Of a DNA stretch of 64,000 nucleotides, positions 8,960-17,381 are shown piece after piece (the stretch's first letter is position 1; every line of letters starts with the position of its first letter). The DNA comes from an uncultured Lachnospiraceae bacterium (lineage in GTDB: Bacteria > Bacillota > Clostridia > Lachnospirales > Lachnospiraceae). The notes below the pieces were generated by a model. The model saw only the letters and a list, made by a program, of their open reading frames with translations. It did no database searches and was not told where the DNA came from. Location of the stretch: contig CACZJD010000010.1 in the NCBI GenBank assembly GCA_902781325.1, forward strand, positions 1 to 64,000, given 5' to 3'. The position numbers were made by a program, and so were the translations under genes.

Positions 8960-9011
8960 TCAGTTGATCACATCCTTAAGAACATGCAGATCAGTTGATC
9001 GCATCCTTCAG
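8960..9011 (-). repeat. Tandem duplication of the hup 3' end
   Basis: The last 21 bases of hup including the stop (8991-9011) recur 31 bases downstream at 8960-8980 with two differences, so a second copy of the KDxIN-stop coding tail follows the gene. Similar short duplications follow proS and uvrB. Confidence 0.85.
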
Positions 9012-9263
9012 AGCCTTGCCGCCCTTGAACTTAGGGGTCTTGGAAGCCTCGATGGTGAGGGGCTGGCGTGTGTGAGGGTTGATACCGACTCTTGCTGCTC
9101 TCTCGCTGACTTCAAAAGTGCCAAAGCCAACCAGCTGAACCTTGCCGCCCTTAGCGAGCTCTTCAGCTACTGTATCTGTGAAAGCCTTAAGTGCCTTCTC
9201 AGCGTCTTTCTTTGTAAGTCCGGCTTTATCAGCGATAGCTGCGATCATTTCTGTCTTATTCAT
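8991..9263 (-). CDS. hup: DNA-binding protein HU
   Basis: A 90-residue HU-family protein, the usual length, that bends and compacts DNA. The conserved MNKTEMIAAIADKAG start, GFGTFEVSERAAR and the beta-arm NPHTRQPLTIEASKTPKFKGG are present. The ATG at 9263 is preferred to the in-frame TTG three codons upstream, which sits only two bases from AGGAGG. A strong promoter precedes it, as expected for an abundant protein, and a hairpin follows it. Confidence 0.96.
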   Translation of the reverse strand: MNKTEMIAAIADKAGLTKKDAEKALKAFTDTVAEELAKGGKVQLVGFGTFEVSERAARVGINPHTRQPLTIEASKTPKFKGGKALKDAIN

Positions 9264-9320
9264 CTTATTCAATTCCTCCTGATAGTTGTCGAGAGCTTCA
9301 CTCCCACGAATTTCCTAATA

Positions 9321-9351
9321 ATTATATAATAGGTTTCCTAAGGTTTGTCAA
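9321..9351 (-). promoter_or_regulatory. hup promoter
   Basis: Minus-strand consensus -35 TTGACA (9351-9346), with TATATA at 17-bp spacing or perfect TATAAT at 19-bp spacing. Two TTAGGAAA words flank the -10. The 5' leader is about 50 bases. Confidence 0.75.
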
Positions 9352-9393
9352 CAATTGAACGAATTCATTGCCATTTATTACCCAAGGGGCCGC

Positions 9394-10725
9394 TCAGGCA
9401 GTTACAAACCGGCTGAGCAGGTATTCTTTGTCATTGTGCTCCGGCACATTCAGCACCTCTTCAAACATCCCGGCCAAAATATTGCCCACTTCGCGTCCCG
9501 GCTTGACGCCCGCTGCGATGAGGTCCGAGCCGTTCACCGCAAGCTCCTTGAGGCTCAGGCAGTCGCCGCGCTCCACGATTCTCTTGTATATATCGCACAG
9601 TGTGTCGAATTTCTCCTGCTTTTCTCCCCTCTGGAAAGTGCTCTGGGACAGAAAATCTGCCTGCTTTACTTCCAGAAGAAGCGGGAAGAGGTCAGTTCCG
9701 GTATTCACCACGGCTTTGCGGACTGCAGGTTCCGTCAGACGGATCTGGGTGTCGTGATATTTAACCAGTGTAGTCACCTTCCGGATCGTCGCATTGTCAT
9801 ATTTGAGCCGCTGCAGGATGGACTTTGAAAGGCTGACGCCTACTTCCGCATGGCCGCGGAAATGGTCAATTCCTTCCTCATCTACCGTGTGACAGACCGG
9901 TTTCGCTATGTCGTGTAAAAACATAGTGAGCCTCAGGATCCGGTCCCTGCGGACCAGGCTGACTCCCTTGAGGATGTGCTCTCCCACTGTATAGCAGTGG
10001 TGGGGATTGATCTGGTCAGTTTCCATACACCTGTCAAATTCGGGGATGAATTCTTTGGTAATGCCCGCCGCCCAGGCGGTCCTCAAAAGGTCCGGCCTGT
10101 CGGAGAGAAGCGTTTTTTCCAGTTCTTCGCGGATCCGCTCGCTGCTGATCCTTCTAAGATTCGGTGCCAGAGCTGATGCGGCCTTAAGAGTCTCAGGATC
10201 GATCTCGTAGCCGAGCTGAGCGCTGAAACGGATCGCTCTCATGATCCTGAGCGCGTCCTCTGTAAACCTCTGCACGGGGTCTCCCACCGCGCGGATGATC
10301 CCGTTCTCAAGGTCCTGTCTGCCTCCGAAGAGATCGACCAGCCCGCGCTCATTGTTGTAGGCCATCGCGTTGATGGTAAAGTCTCTTCTCCTGAGGTCCT
10401 CCTTAAGGCTGGGCGTAAAGGTCACCTCTTTGGGATGGCGGCCGTCCTCATAGACGCCGTCCACCCTGAAAGTGGTAACTTCATACCCTGTTCCGCCGCA
10501 CAGGACAGTCACTGTCCCGTGCTGCAGTCCCGTATCGACGGTCCTGGGGAACACGCTCTTTACTTCCATCGGCAGAGCCGACGTGGTGATGTCCCAGTCA
10601 TGGGGCTCCCTGCCCAAAAGGGCGTCGCGCACGCAGCCGCCGACCACATAGGCCTCATATCCGGCCTTCTGAAGACTTTCCAGGATGCTATTTACTTGTT
10701 CCGGTATTACAATCTGCACCTGCAC
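9394..10725 (-). CDS. cca: CCA tRNA nucleotidyltransferase
   Basis: A 443-residue class II nucleotidyltransferase that builds or repairs the 3' CCA of tRNAs. GGCVRD (residues 29-34) and the metal-binding DWD (43-45) define the catalytic head; RRRDFTINAM and EDALRIMRAIRFSAQLG follow. An HD domain with FLHDIAKP near residue 270 lies in the C-terminal half, as in the cca/HD subgroup. The GTG start at 10725 is preferred because GAGGTG lies five bases upstream; the only upstream ATG (10776) has no site. The tRNA gene in this window does not encode CCA, consistent with need for this enzyme. It follows proS. Confidence 0.93.
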   Translation of the reverse strand: MQVQIVIPEQVNSILESLQKAGYEAYVVGGCVRDALLGREPHDWDITTSALPMEVKSVFPRTVDTGLQHGTVTVLCGGTGYEVTTFRVDGVYEDGRHPKEVTFTPSLKEDLRRRDFTINAMAYNNERGLVDLFGGRQDLENGIIRAVGDPVQRFTEDALRIMRAIRFSAQLGYEIDPETLKAASALAPNLRRISSERIREELEKTLLSDRPDLLRTAWAAGITKEFIPEFDRCMETDQINPHHCYTVGEHILKGVSLVRRDRILRLTMFLHDIAKPVCHTVDEEGIDHFRGHAEVGVSLSKSILQRLKYDNATIRKVTTLVKYHDTQIRLTEPAVRKAVVNTGTDLFPLLLEVKQADFLSQSTFQRGEKQEKFDTLCDIYKRIVERGDCLSLKELAVNGSDLIAAGVKPGREVGNILAGMFEEVLNVPEHNDKEYLLSRFVTA

Positions 10726-10770
10726 GCATTCACCTCGGATCTGCTCTGTTTTGACTGGTGAGCCGCCAGG

Positions 10771-10844
10771 GATCAATACGCTTCGGACCTTCAGGCACTG
10801 CCGATCAATACGTTTCGAGCCTTAGAGCACTGCCGATCAATACG
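10771..10844 (-). repeat. 32-bp tandem repeat following the proS stop
   Basis: The word GATCAATACG recurs at 10771, 10803 and 10835, the last one covering the proS stop codon; the intervening bases (CTTCGGACCTTCAGGCACTGCC and a variant) are also similar. This makes about 2.3 copies of a 32-bp unit derived from, or including, the end of proS. Confidence 0.9.
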
Positions 10845-12270
10845 CCCTGCCCCAGTAAACCATCTTAGTGGCGGGCTTTCCGCAGCAGACGCATACGTCG
10901 CTGAGCTGCTCCTGTTTGTAAGGGATGCAGCGGCTTGTCACGGAGTAGTCTTCCTTGATCTTCTCCTCGCACTCCCTGCTTCCGCACCACATGGCTTTTA
11001 CAAAGCCCTTGGTGTCCTCGAAGAGGCTCTCGAAGGTCGCTTTGTCGGGCGCTTCAAAGGTGTGCTCCTCAAGGTGCTTCTTTGCTCTCTCGTACATATC
11101 CTTCTGGATCTGCGGAAGGAGCTCTCCGATCTTCTCGGGAAGAGAAGCGATGTCGCAGGTGATCTTCTCGCGGGTGTCGCGGCGCACTACGACGCACTTG
11201 CCCTCGGCGATATCTCTGGGTCCGATCTCGACGCGGAGCGGAATACCTCTCATCTCCTGCTCGGCGAACTTGAATCCCGGGCTCTTGTCGGTCTCGTCGA
11301 CCTTGACGCGGAAATCTTTCAGCATTTCCCTGATCTCAGCCGCTTTCTCAAGAACGCCGGCCTTTCTCTGCTGGATCGGAATGATCATGACCTGGGTGGG
11401 CGCGATCTTGGGAGGCAGCACGAGACCGGAATTGTCGCCGTGCACCATGATCAGAGCGCCGATGATTCTTGTGGAAAGTCCCCAGGAGGTCTGGAAAGCA
11501 TATTTAAGTTTGTTATCTTTGTCCGTAAACTGGATGCCGTAAGCCCTGGCAAAATCATCGCCGAAGTTGTGGCTGGTGCCAGACTGCAGGGCTCTGCCGT
11601 CGTGCATCAGAGCTTCGATGGTGTAAGTGGCGATCGCACCCGCGAATTTTTCCTTATCGGTCTTGCGGCCCTTGATGGTGGGGATCGCAAGGTCTTCCGC
11701 GCAGAAGTCCGCGTAGACGTCGAGCATCAGTTTCGTTCTCTCCTCAGCCTCTTCCATAGTGGCGTGGACAGTGTGTCCCTCCTGCCACATGAACTCTCTC
11801 GAGCGCAGGAAAGGCCTGGTCTCCTTCTCCCAGCGGACAACGCTGCACCACTGGTTGTAGTTCTTGGGAAGGTCTCTGTAGGAGTGGACTTCATCCTTAT
11901 AGAAGTCGCTGAACAGTGTCTCGGAAGTGGGACGCACACAGATCCTCTCCTGCAGCTCTTCCTGACCGCCGTGGGTCACCCATGCCACCTCGGGAGCAAA
12001 ACCGTTGACCAGGTCGCTCTCCTTGCTGAGCAGGTTCTCCGGGATCATCATGGGAAGATACACGTTCTCAACGCCGACTGCCTTGAAGCGGGCGTCCAGA
12101 TGTTTCTGAACCGCTTCCCACAGCGCGTATCCCGCGGGTTTGTAGACCATAAATCCCTTGATATTGGAATAAGCGATAAGTCCTGCTTTAATTACAACGT
12201 CCGTATACCATTGTGTGAAATCCTCATCCATGGATGTGATCTCTGCCACCAGTTTCTTCTGATCTGCCAT
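10837..12270 (-). CDS. proS: Prolyl-tRNA synthetase, short archaeal/eukaryal-like type
   Basis: A 477-residue class II aminoacyl-tRNA synthetase charging tRNA-Pro. It lacks the inserted editing domain of the long bacterial form and ends in the zinc-binding-type C-terminal region (MWCGSRECEEKIKE, then VCVCCGKPATKMVYWGRAY) of the short ProRS found in many Clostridia. Class II motifs include CVRPTSETLFSDFYKDE (motif 2 region), REFMWQEGHTVHATMEEAEE and GLSTRIIGALIMVHGD (motif 3). ATG at 12270 has AGGAG nine bases upstream. It lies between leuA and cca in one probable operon. A T-box leader is not visible and there is no room for one here. Confidence 0.96.
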   Translation of the reverse strand: MADQKKLVAEITSMDEDFTQWYTDVVIKAGLIAYSNIKGFMVYKPAGYALWEAVQKHLDARFKAVGVENVYLPMMIPENLLSKESDLVNGFAPEVAWVTHGGQEELQERICVRPTSETLFSDFYKDEVHSYRDLPKNYNQWCSVVRWEKETRPFLRSREFMWQEGHTVHATMEEAEERTKLMLDVYADFCAEDLAIPTIKGRKTDKEKFAGAIATYTIEALMHDGRALQSGTSHNFGDDFARAYGIQFTDKDNKLKYAFQTSWGLSTRIIGALIMVHGDNSGLVLPPKIAPTQVMIIPIQQRKAGVLEKAAEIREMLKDFRVKVDETDKSPGFKFAEQEMRGIPLRVEIGPRDIAEGKCVVVRRDTREKITCDIASLPEKIGELLPQIQKDMYERAKKHLEEHTFEAPDKATFESLFEDTKGFVKAMWCGSRECEEKIKEDYSVTSRCIPYKQEQLSDVCVCCGKPATKMVYWGRAY

Positions 12271-12330
12271 TTATACCGGCTCCTCTCTAGTTTTGTTGTT
12301 TCTTCTATATTTTGACCAAGTCAGGCCTGC

Positions 12331-14034
12331 TCAGAAACTGTCTGAGGTTCCCTGTCTGAGATCGCCCAGCTGAAGTCTGTTCAGCGCGGAGAAAATAGCG
12401 CGCACCGAAGCTCTCGTGATGTTGGAGCTGACGCCCACGCCGTAGGTGATCCTGCCGCTCTCGCCATCCATGAGATGGATGTAGGCCGCCGCCTGGGAAT
12501 CGGAGCCCGACTTGAGAGCGTGCTCCTCGTAGTCCAGAATGCGGACGTTGAAGCCGTACTTGAGCGAAAGTCCGCGCAGAACCGCGTCCAGAGGTCCGTT
12601 TCCGACCGCCTCGACTCTCTCCATCTTGCCGTGATCCGTAAATACGACCATGATCTTGGTGTCGAAGTCTGTCTTGGTGTCGCTGCTGAGGTCTGTCACC
12701 TGGAGCTTTCTGAAGTGCAGCGGCTCGTTCTTGTACAGATACTCGCTGCGGAAAGCGTCCATGATCTGCTCCGGCGGGACCTCTCCCTGCCTCTCGGACA
12801 TCTTCTGTACGACGTCCGCGAACTCCCTGTGCATTCCCTTGGGAAGCTTGAAGCCGTAGTAGGTGCTCATCACGAAGGCTACGCCGCCCTTGCCGGACTG
12901 GGAATTGATGCGGACCACAGGCTCGTAAACTCTTCCGATGTCCGCGGGATCGATGGGAAGATAAGGGACCTCCCAGATCTCCGATTTCCTGGTCTTCATC
13001 GCCGCGATGCCCTTGTTGATGGCATCCTGGTGAGAGCCGGAGAAGGCGGTGAACACGAGCTTGCCCGCGTAGGGGTGACGCTCGTCGACGCCCATCTTGG
13101 TGCATTTCTCGCAGACCTCGACGATCTCATTGATATCTTCGAGGTTCAGCTCGGGATCGATGCCCTGGGAGAACATGTTGTAAGCGACCGTGAGGATGTC
13201 GACATTGCCGGTCCTCTCGCCGTTGCCCAGAAGCGTTCCTTCAACACGCTGCGCGCCCGCAAGAAGCGCCAGCTCTGTAGCCGCTACGCCGCAGCCTCTG
13301 TCGTTGTGCGGGTGGACGCTGAGGATGATGCTGTCCCTGTTCTTGAAATGGCGGCTCATCCACTCTATTTGGTCCGCATACACGTTGGGAGTTGTCATCT
13401 CCACTGTGGACGGCAGGTTGAAGATCATGGGATCCTCAGGTGTAGGCTGCCATACATCCTGGACTGCTGTGCAGATCTCCAGGGCAAAATCCAGCTCTGT
13501 GCCGGTAAAGCTCTCGGGGGAGTATTCAAAATAGATCTTGCCGGGGAACTTCTCAGCTCTCTCCTTGACCCATTTCGTTCCTTCTACAGCGATATCGATG
13601 ATCGCCTGTCTGTCTTTTCCGAACACCACATCCCTCTGAAGGGTGGAGGTGGAGTTGTAGATATGGACCACAGCCTGTTTACAGCCCTCGATGGACTCGA
13701 AAGTCTTCTCAATCTGATCCTCTCTGCACTGGGAGAGAACCTGAACAATGACGTCATCCGGGATCAGGTCCTTCTCGATCAGTTCCCTGAGAAAGTCGTA
13801 CTCAAGCTGGCTGGCAGCCGGAAAACCGATCTCGATCTCCTTGAAGCCGAGCTTGACCAGGAGCTTGAACATCTCCATCTTCTCGCTTACGACCATCGGA
13901 TCGACCAGCGCCTGATTGCCGTCCCGCAGATCCACGCTGACCCAGGCGGGCGCCTTTTCGATCTGCTTATTCGGCCATTCTCTCTCCGGATAATTGATCA
14001 CAGGTGTTCTCCTGTACCTCTTGTACCCTTTCAT
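12331..14034 (-). CDS. leuA: 2-isopropylmalate synthase
   Basis: A 567-residue enzyme condensing acetyl-CoA with 2-ketoisovalerate, the committed step of leucine synthesis. SVDLRDGNQAL near residue 33 supplies the metal Asp; VHPHNDRGCGVAATE gives the metal-binding His pair; GNGERTGNVD is the LeuA signature. A C-terminal regulatory domain for leucine feedback extends from about residue 430. Its size matches the 550-570-residue form. It follows cdaR by 36 bases and precedes proS, so it appears to be expressed with c-di-AMP genes and not with other leu genes. No leader peptide is visible. Confidence 0.95.
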   Translation of the reverse strand: MKGYKRYRRTPVINYPEREWPNKQIEKAPAWVSVDLRDGNQALVDPMVVSEKMEMFKLLVKLGFKEIEIGFPAASQLEYDFLRELIEKDLIPDDVIVQVLSQCREDQIEKTFESIEGCKQAVVHIYNSTSTLQRDVVFGKDRQAIIDIAVEGTKWVKERAEKFPGKIYFEYSPESFTGTELDFALEICTAVQDVWQPTPEDPMIFNLPSTVEMTTPNVYADQIEWMSRHFKNRDSIILSVHPHNDRGCGVAATELALLAGAQRVEGTLLGNGERTGNVDILTVAYNMFSQGIDPELNLEDINEIVEVCEKCTKMGVDERHPYAGKLVFTAFSGSHQDAINKGIAAMKTRKSEIWEVPYLPIDPADIGRVYEPVVRINSQSGKGGVAFVMSTYYGFKLPKGMHREFADVVQKMSERQGEVPPEQIMDAFRSEYLYKNEPLHFRKLQVTDLSSDTKTDFDTKIMVVFTDHGKMERVEAVGNGPLDAVLRGLSLKYGFNVRILDYEEHALKSGSDSQAAAYIHLMDGESGRITYGVGVSSNITRASVRAIFSALNRLQLGDLRQGTSDSF

Positions 14035-14070
14035 AACATGCTCCCCTTTCTGTATTTCCTGAAAGCCCGA

Positions 14071-15096
14071 TCATTCCTCTTCGGTCGGAACGATTTCCAC
14101 TGTAACCCTTACAGTGTCCAGTTCGCCTTCCGCCAGCTGCACTCCGTCAGGGAGGTAGTTGGCAATAATGAATGTCTTGGCAAGACTCTTGTTCCTTCCG
14201 GTGACATTGAGTTCCGAGGAAGGAATGCTGACTTCCGTCACATTCTCAAGCACGGATTTCTTGCCGGCAACCGTGATCCTTCCGGGCTCCACCGTGGTCT
14301 CTCCCGTGAGCCTGTATCCATCCGCAGGCGTTCCGGAGATCGCGATCTTAACAGGGATCTCCTTCTGCGCAAGGACTTCGACGTTCACCATGACCTTATC
14401 GATGTTCAGTGTCAGATTCTTATCGATATCAATGTCCACACCGTCCTCGTCATAGAGGTGGATCTCCGCGTTTGTGCTGATGGAACTCTCCACGTCTGAA
14501 ACATCCACGGAGACACCCGCGCTCTTGACCCTCTCGACTTCAGAAGCCGGTCCCTTCACGCGCACCTGATTCTGTTCCATCGAGATATTGCCGATCTGAT
14601 AGCCTTCCGCCACATTTCCGGTGACAGCCGCTTCGATCGTGAAGCTTGCCTGCTGCTCATCCTCTATGCTCAGGAGCACATTTCTTGAGGATCCGACGAT
14701 GCTCGTAATGCTGTCGCTGTACTTGTTGGTGGTCAATATGATCGGAACCGTGTTGTCCGTCGCGATATCCGCAACATCCGCAGTGGCGACAATATTTTCG
14801 GCTCCCAGCGAGTCGACGACTGATCTTGGGGCGGTCACTGTCACGACCGGGATCATGTCACTGTCATTAAGGACGATGCAGACCTTCCCGTCCTGCGTCA
14901 CCGCATCTGTGTGCAGGAGTTTGACCGGAACATTGTTCACGGTCAGGACCGTCTCCGGATCCTGGTAATTGGTCACAAAAAACCACAGACATGTCGCGAA
15001 AACCAGCGAGATGAGTTTGAGCCCCCAGTTATGGAAGAGTCTCAGTATCTGCATCTTTATTCTTTTCTTTTCCCTTTCTGGAGAGAAGTCTAGCAT
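14071..15096 (-). CDS. cdaR: CdaR (YbbR-domain) regulator of diadenylate cyclase
   Basis: A 341-residue membrane-anchored protein with one N-terminal helix (about residues 27-45, GLKLISLVFATCLWFFV) and several extracytoplasmic YbbR-type beta repeats. In other Firmicutes it binds and modulates the diadenylate cyclase encoded just upstream. The ATG at 15096 is used because AGGAGG lies six bases upstream, giving a 68-base overlap with cdaA; an in-frame ATG at 15054 also gives a plausible N-terminus. The glmM gene that usually follows is absent and leuA takes its place. Confidence 0.9.
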   Translation of the reverse strand: MLDFSPEREKKRIKMQILRLFHNWGLKLISLVFATCLWFFVTNYQDPETVLTVNNVPVKLLHTDAVTQDGKVCIVLNDSDMIPVVTVTAPRSVVDSLGAENIVATADVADIATDNTVPIILTTNKYSDSITSIVGSSRNVLLSIEDEQQASFTIEAAVTGNVAEGYQIGNISMEQNQVRVKGPASEVERVKSAGVSVDVSDVESSISTNAEIHLYDEDGVDIDIDKNLTLNIDKVMVNVEVLAQKEIPVKIAISGTPADGYRLTGETTVEPGRITVAGKKSVLENVTEVSIPSSELNVTGRNKSLAKTFIIANYLPDGVQLAEGELDTVRVTVEIVPTEEE

Positions 15097-15925
15097 ATCT
15101 GGCCTCCTGGACCTCCTTGTTCTGCAATGTCACCAATCTTTCTCTTAGCATTTCCTCGGTAACGCTTCTTGTCAGCACGCCGCGATACGCCAGCGAGATC
15201 TCGCCGGTCTCCTCCGATACGATGATCGTGAGGGAATCCGTCACTTCGGAAATACCTACACCGGCTCTGTGCCTGGTTCCCAGGTTCTTATCCATGCGGT
15301 TCTCGGACAGAGGCAGGTAACAGGTCGCTGCGATGACTCTGTTCTTGCGGATGATCACCGCCCCGTCGTGAAGCGGCGTATTCTTTTCAAAAATATTGAT
15401 GAGCAGCTGGCTTGTGACCAGCGCGTCCATATCGATTCCCGTGCGGGCGTATTCCTGAAGCGGAGTCGTCTGTTCGATGACGATCAGCGCGCCGGTGTTG
15501 ACCTTAGACATCTGAAGAGAAGCCCTGACGATCTCATTGACCGTCTTGTCGGAGAATCTCCCCTCCGGTGTCCTGGTATAGTCCACATTAAATAAAGAAC
15601 TGAGGAAATTGGTCTGCCCCAGTTCTTCCATAGCACTGCGCAGTTCCGGCTGTAAGAGGATCACGACGGCTGTTACGGCCAGTCCCGTGACGTGCTGCAC
15701 GATCCACAGGATCGTACTCATGTTGAATACCGCCGCGATCGCCACAAAGGCGCCTATGACAAGGAGTCCCTTCAGGAGGGACCACGCGCGTGTATTCTTG
15801 ATCCACAGCAGAATGTGATAGATCAGAAAAGCGAGAATCAGTATCTCGAGAATATCTGTCCAGCGCAAGTTCGGCATATGTATTTGATTCAGATAATTTT
15901 GAAGTATCGTCCAAAAACGCTGCAT
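15029..15925 (-). CDS. cdaA: Diadenylate cyclase CdaA
   Basis: A 298-residue enzyme making c-di-AMP from two ATP. Three membrane helices occupy roughly residues 22-95 (DILEILILAFLIYHILLW onward); the DisA_N catalytic domain follows with both signature motifs, LHDGAVII and GTRHRAGVG. The C-terminal tail is basic and variable. c-di-AMP controls potassium and osmolyte transport and wall homeostasis; trkA in this window is a type of target known elsewhere. It overlaps cdaR and follows two membrane proteins of unknown function. Confidence 0.95.
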   Translation of the reverse strand: MQRFWTILQNYLNQIHMPNLRWTDILEILILAFLIYHILLWIKNTRAWSLLKGLLVIGAFVAIAAVFNMSTILWIVQHVTGLAVTAVVILLQPELRSAMEELGQTNFLSSLFNVDYTRTPEGRFSDKTVNEIVRASLQMSKVNTGALIVIEQTTPLQEYARTGIDMDALVTSQLLINIFEKNTPLHDGAVIIRKNRVIAATCYLPLSENRMDKNLGTRHRAGVGISEVTDSLTIIVSEETGEISLAYRGVLTRSVTEEMLRERLVTLQNKEVQEARYARLLSRKGKEKNKDADTETLP

Positions 15926-15982
15926 CTTCTACTTCTTCCGTCCTGTATGTATAACCCCTCCGTCTTCGGCGGGTTCCTGCCG

Positions 15983-16987
15983 TTATTCCTCGGATTCCGC
16001 GCTCTTTCCGCCCAGCCGCTTCGCCACCTGGTCGCGGAAGCTTACACCGTCGGTCTCAGATGTGCTGAATGTCTTGACTGTGCGCAGGGAATCCGAAACT
16101 GTCACTTTCGGGACCGCCTTGACATAGTAATAGTAATCGTCGTCTTCAAACTGTACACTCTCGATCCTCGTGTAATCCACCATAAAGCAGAAAAACTCCA
16201 CCAGCAGTTCCACTAAAACAGAGAGAAATACTCCCATAAAAACCTTGGTCAGATCGATATTGGTGTCGTACTGCATGTCGCCGAACAGAAGTACAAAAAG
16301 TTCGATCACAGTACCGGCAATGATCGCGATCGTCCATGAATGAGCTGTCTCCAGACGCCTGATGAAAAACACCACGATCGCAGCCGCGGCAAAGGCCGCC
16401 GCCATGATCCACATAGCCTTATTCTGAAGCAGCGCGTCGACAATGTTCCTGAAATTGTCTACTGTCGCGGGACCGATCTCACTGTTTCCCAGAACCGCCT
16501 TGTTCTGCTCCACATACCCCAGATACTTGGTGATGATCACACCGAAAGCGACGCCTACCGCGCTGCCGGGCGTAAAGAGAAGACCCGCTATGATCGGGAC
16601 AGCGTACTCAATATGGCATGTGAATGCCAGAGGCAGAAGGAGGATAATGCCTGTATCCTTGGGTGAAAACCTGAAATACAGCAGGAACATCAAAAGGAAG
16701 ATCACTGCTGCCACGATCATCGTCTCGAGAGACAGCGTATACAGATGCGCCAGCACCAGCATCATCAGGATGCCGGCAATAAAGTTGACCGGTACCAGGG
16801 AACAGATCAGGGCGATGATGACGCCGAGAAGCTTGTTGGTCAGCCCGGCGTTGAAGCCGATGTGGTTATCGATCTCCAGGATCAGCAGAAAGGCCAGGCA
16901 GAACTTCAGTGCCGGTATAATGATATACTCGTACTGCCCATAGGCCTCAATTATCTTCTTTCTTATCTCAAATACGGTTGTCAGCAT
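15983..16987 (-). CDS. Conserved polytopic membrane protein of unknown function
   Basis: A 334-residue protein with about eight or nine hydrophobic helices (residues about 22-40, 53-105, 108-150, 190-270) and a cytoplasmic tail containing a run of acidic residues and tyrosines (FEDDDYYYYVKA) followed by a charged C-terminus. I do not recognise a characterised family. The ATG at 16987 overlaps the end of the upstream membrane protein gene. It lies 57 bases before cdaA, so a link to c-di-AMP signalling or the envelope is possible but only inferred from position. Confidence 0.85.
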   Translation of the reverse strand: MLTTVFEIRKKIIEAYGQYEYIIIPALKFCLAFLLILEIDNHIGFNAGLTNKLLGVIIALICSLVPVNFIAGILMMLVLAHLYTLSLETMIVAAVIFLLMFLLYFRFSPKDTGIILLLPLAFTCHIEYAVPIIAGLLFTPGSAVGVAFGVIITKYLGYVEQNKAVLGNSEIGPATVDNFRNIVDALLQNKAMWIMAAAFAAAAIVVFFIRRLETAHSWTIAIIAGTVIELFVLLFGDMQYDTNIDLTKVFMGVFLSVLVELLVEFFCFMVDYTRIESVQFEDDDYYYYVKAVPKVTVSDSLRTVKTFSTSETDGVSFRDQVAKRLGGKSAESEE

Positions 16988-17381
16988 GTTTATCTTCCTT
17001 TTCGTAACTGTCCTTCAGATGGTTCAATCTTCGGTTATATCTCTCAATCCTGCCCTCCGTGGCGTTGTATCTCCAGAAATAAACGAAAAACGAAACAGCG
17101 AGGAAAAAGATCATAAAGGCGGTGTAAAGCGTCAGGAATGTCCTGGCCAGATCTCCGAGGTCATTTTCGAAAAGCCGGAGCATCAGCGTGTCGTAGTAAT
17201 AACAGCAGTATACGAACACAATCAAAAGGCAGGCAATCGTACCGCTTACGAAAGAACCTACCATATGGCCGACAATATAATCATTCTTAAAGTAACCATT
17301 CATCTTGTCGTCCGCAACTCCCTGCCCTTCCTCGTAAATGGCAAGTCTGGTCATCGTGCGGACCCTGTCTTTGTTGATCAT
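16968..17381 (-). CDS. Small membrane protein of unknown function
   Basis: A 137-residue protein with two membrane helices (about residues 42-62, FVSGTIACLLIVFVYCCYYY, and 83-103) and a basic, Arg/Tyr-rich C-terminal tail. Its ATG at 17381 overlaps the comF stop as ATGA, and its end overlaps the next gene, indicating translational coupling. No known family recognised. The pair of membrane genes between comF and cdaA may form one complex; this is inference. Confidence 0.82.
   Translation of the reverse strand: MINKDRVRTMTRLAIYEEGQGVADDKMNGYFKNDYIVGHMVGSFVSGTIACLLIVFVYCCYYYDTLMLRLFENDLGDLARTFLTLYTAFMIFFLAVSFFVYFWRYNATEGRIERYNRRLNHLKDSYEKEDKHADNRI

Noticed and set aside
12271..12330. T-box or leader upstream of proS
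   Set aside because: The spacer is only 60 bases and has no T-box sequence or hairpin.
12475..14499. Long plus-strand open frame opposite leuA and cdaR
   Set aside because: It is antisense to two well-recognised genes, has no family features and arises from GC-biased codons; the same holds for long frames opposite ftsH, uvrA, uvrB, dnaK and cdaR.
15054..15096. cdaR starting at 15054 instead of 15096
   Set aside because: The N-terminus would fit relatives, but AGGAGG lies six bases before 15096 and none before 15054; left as an alternative.
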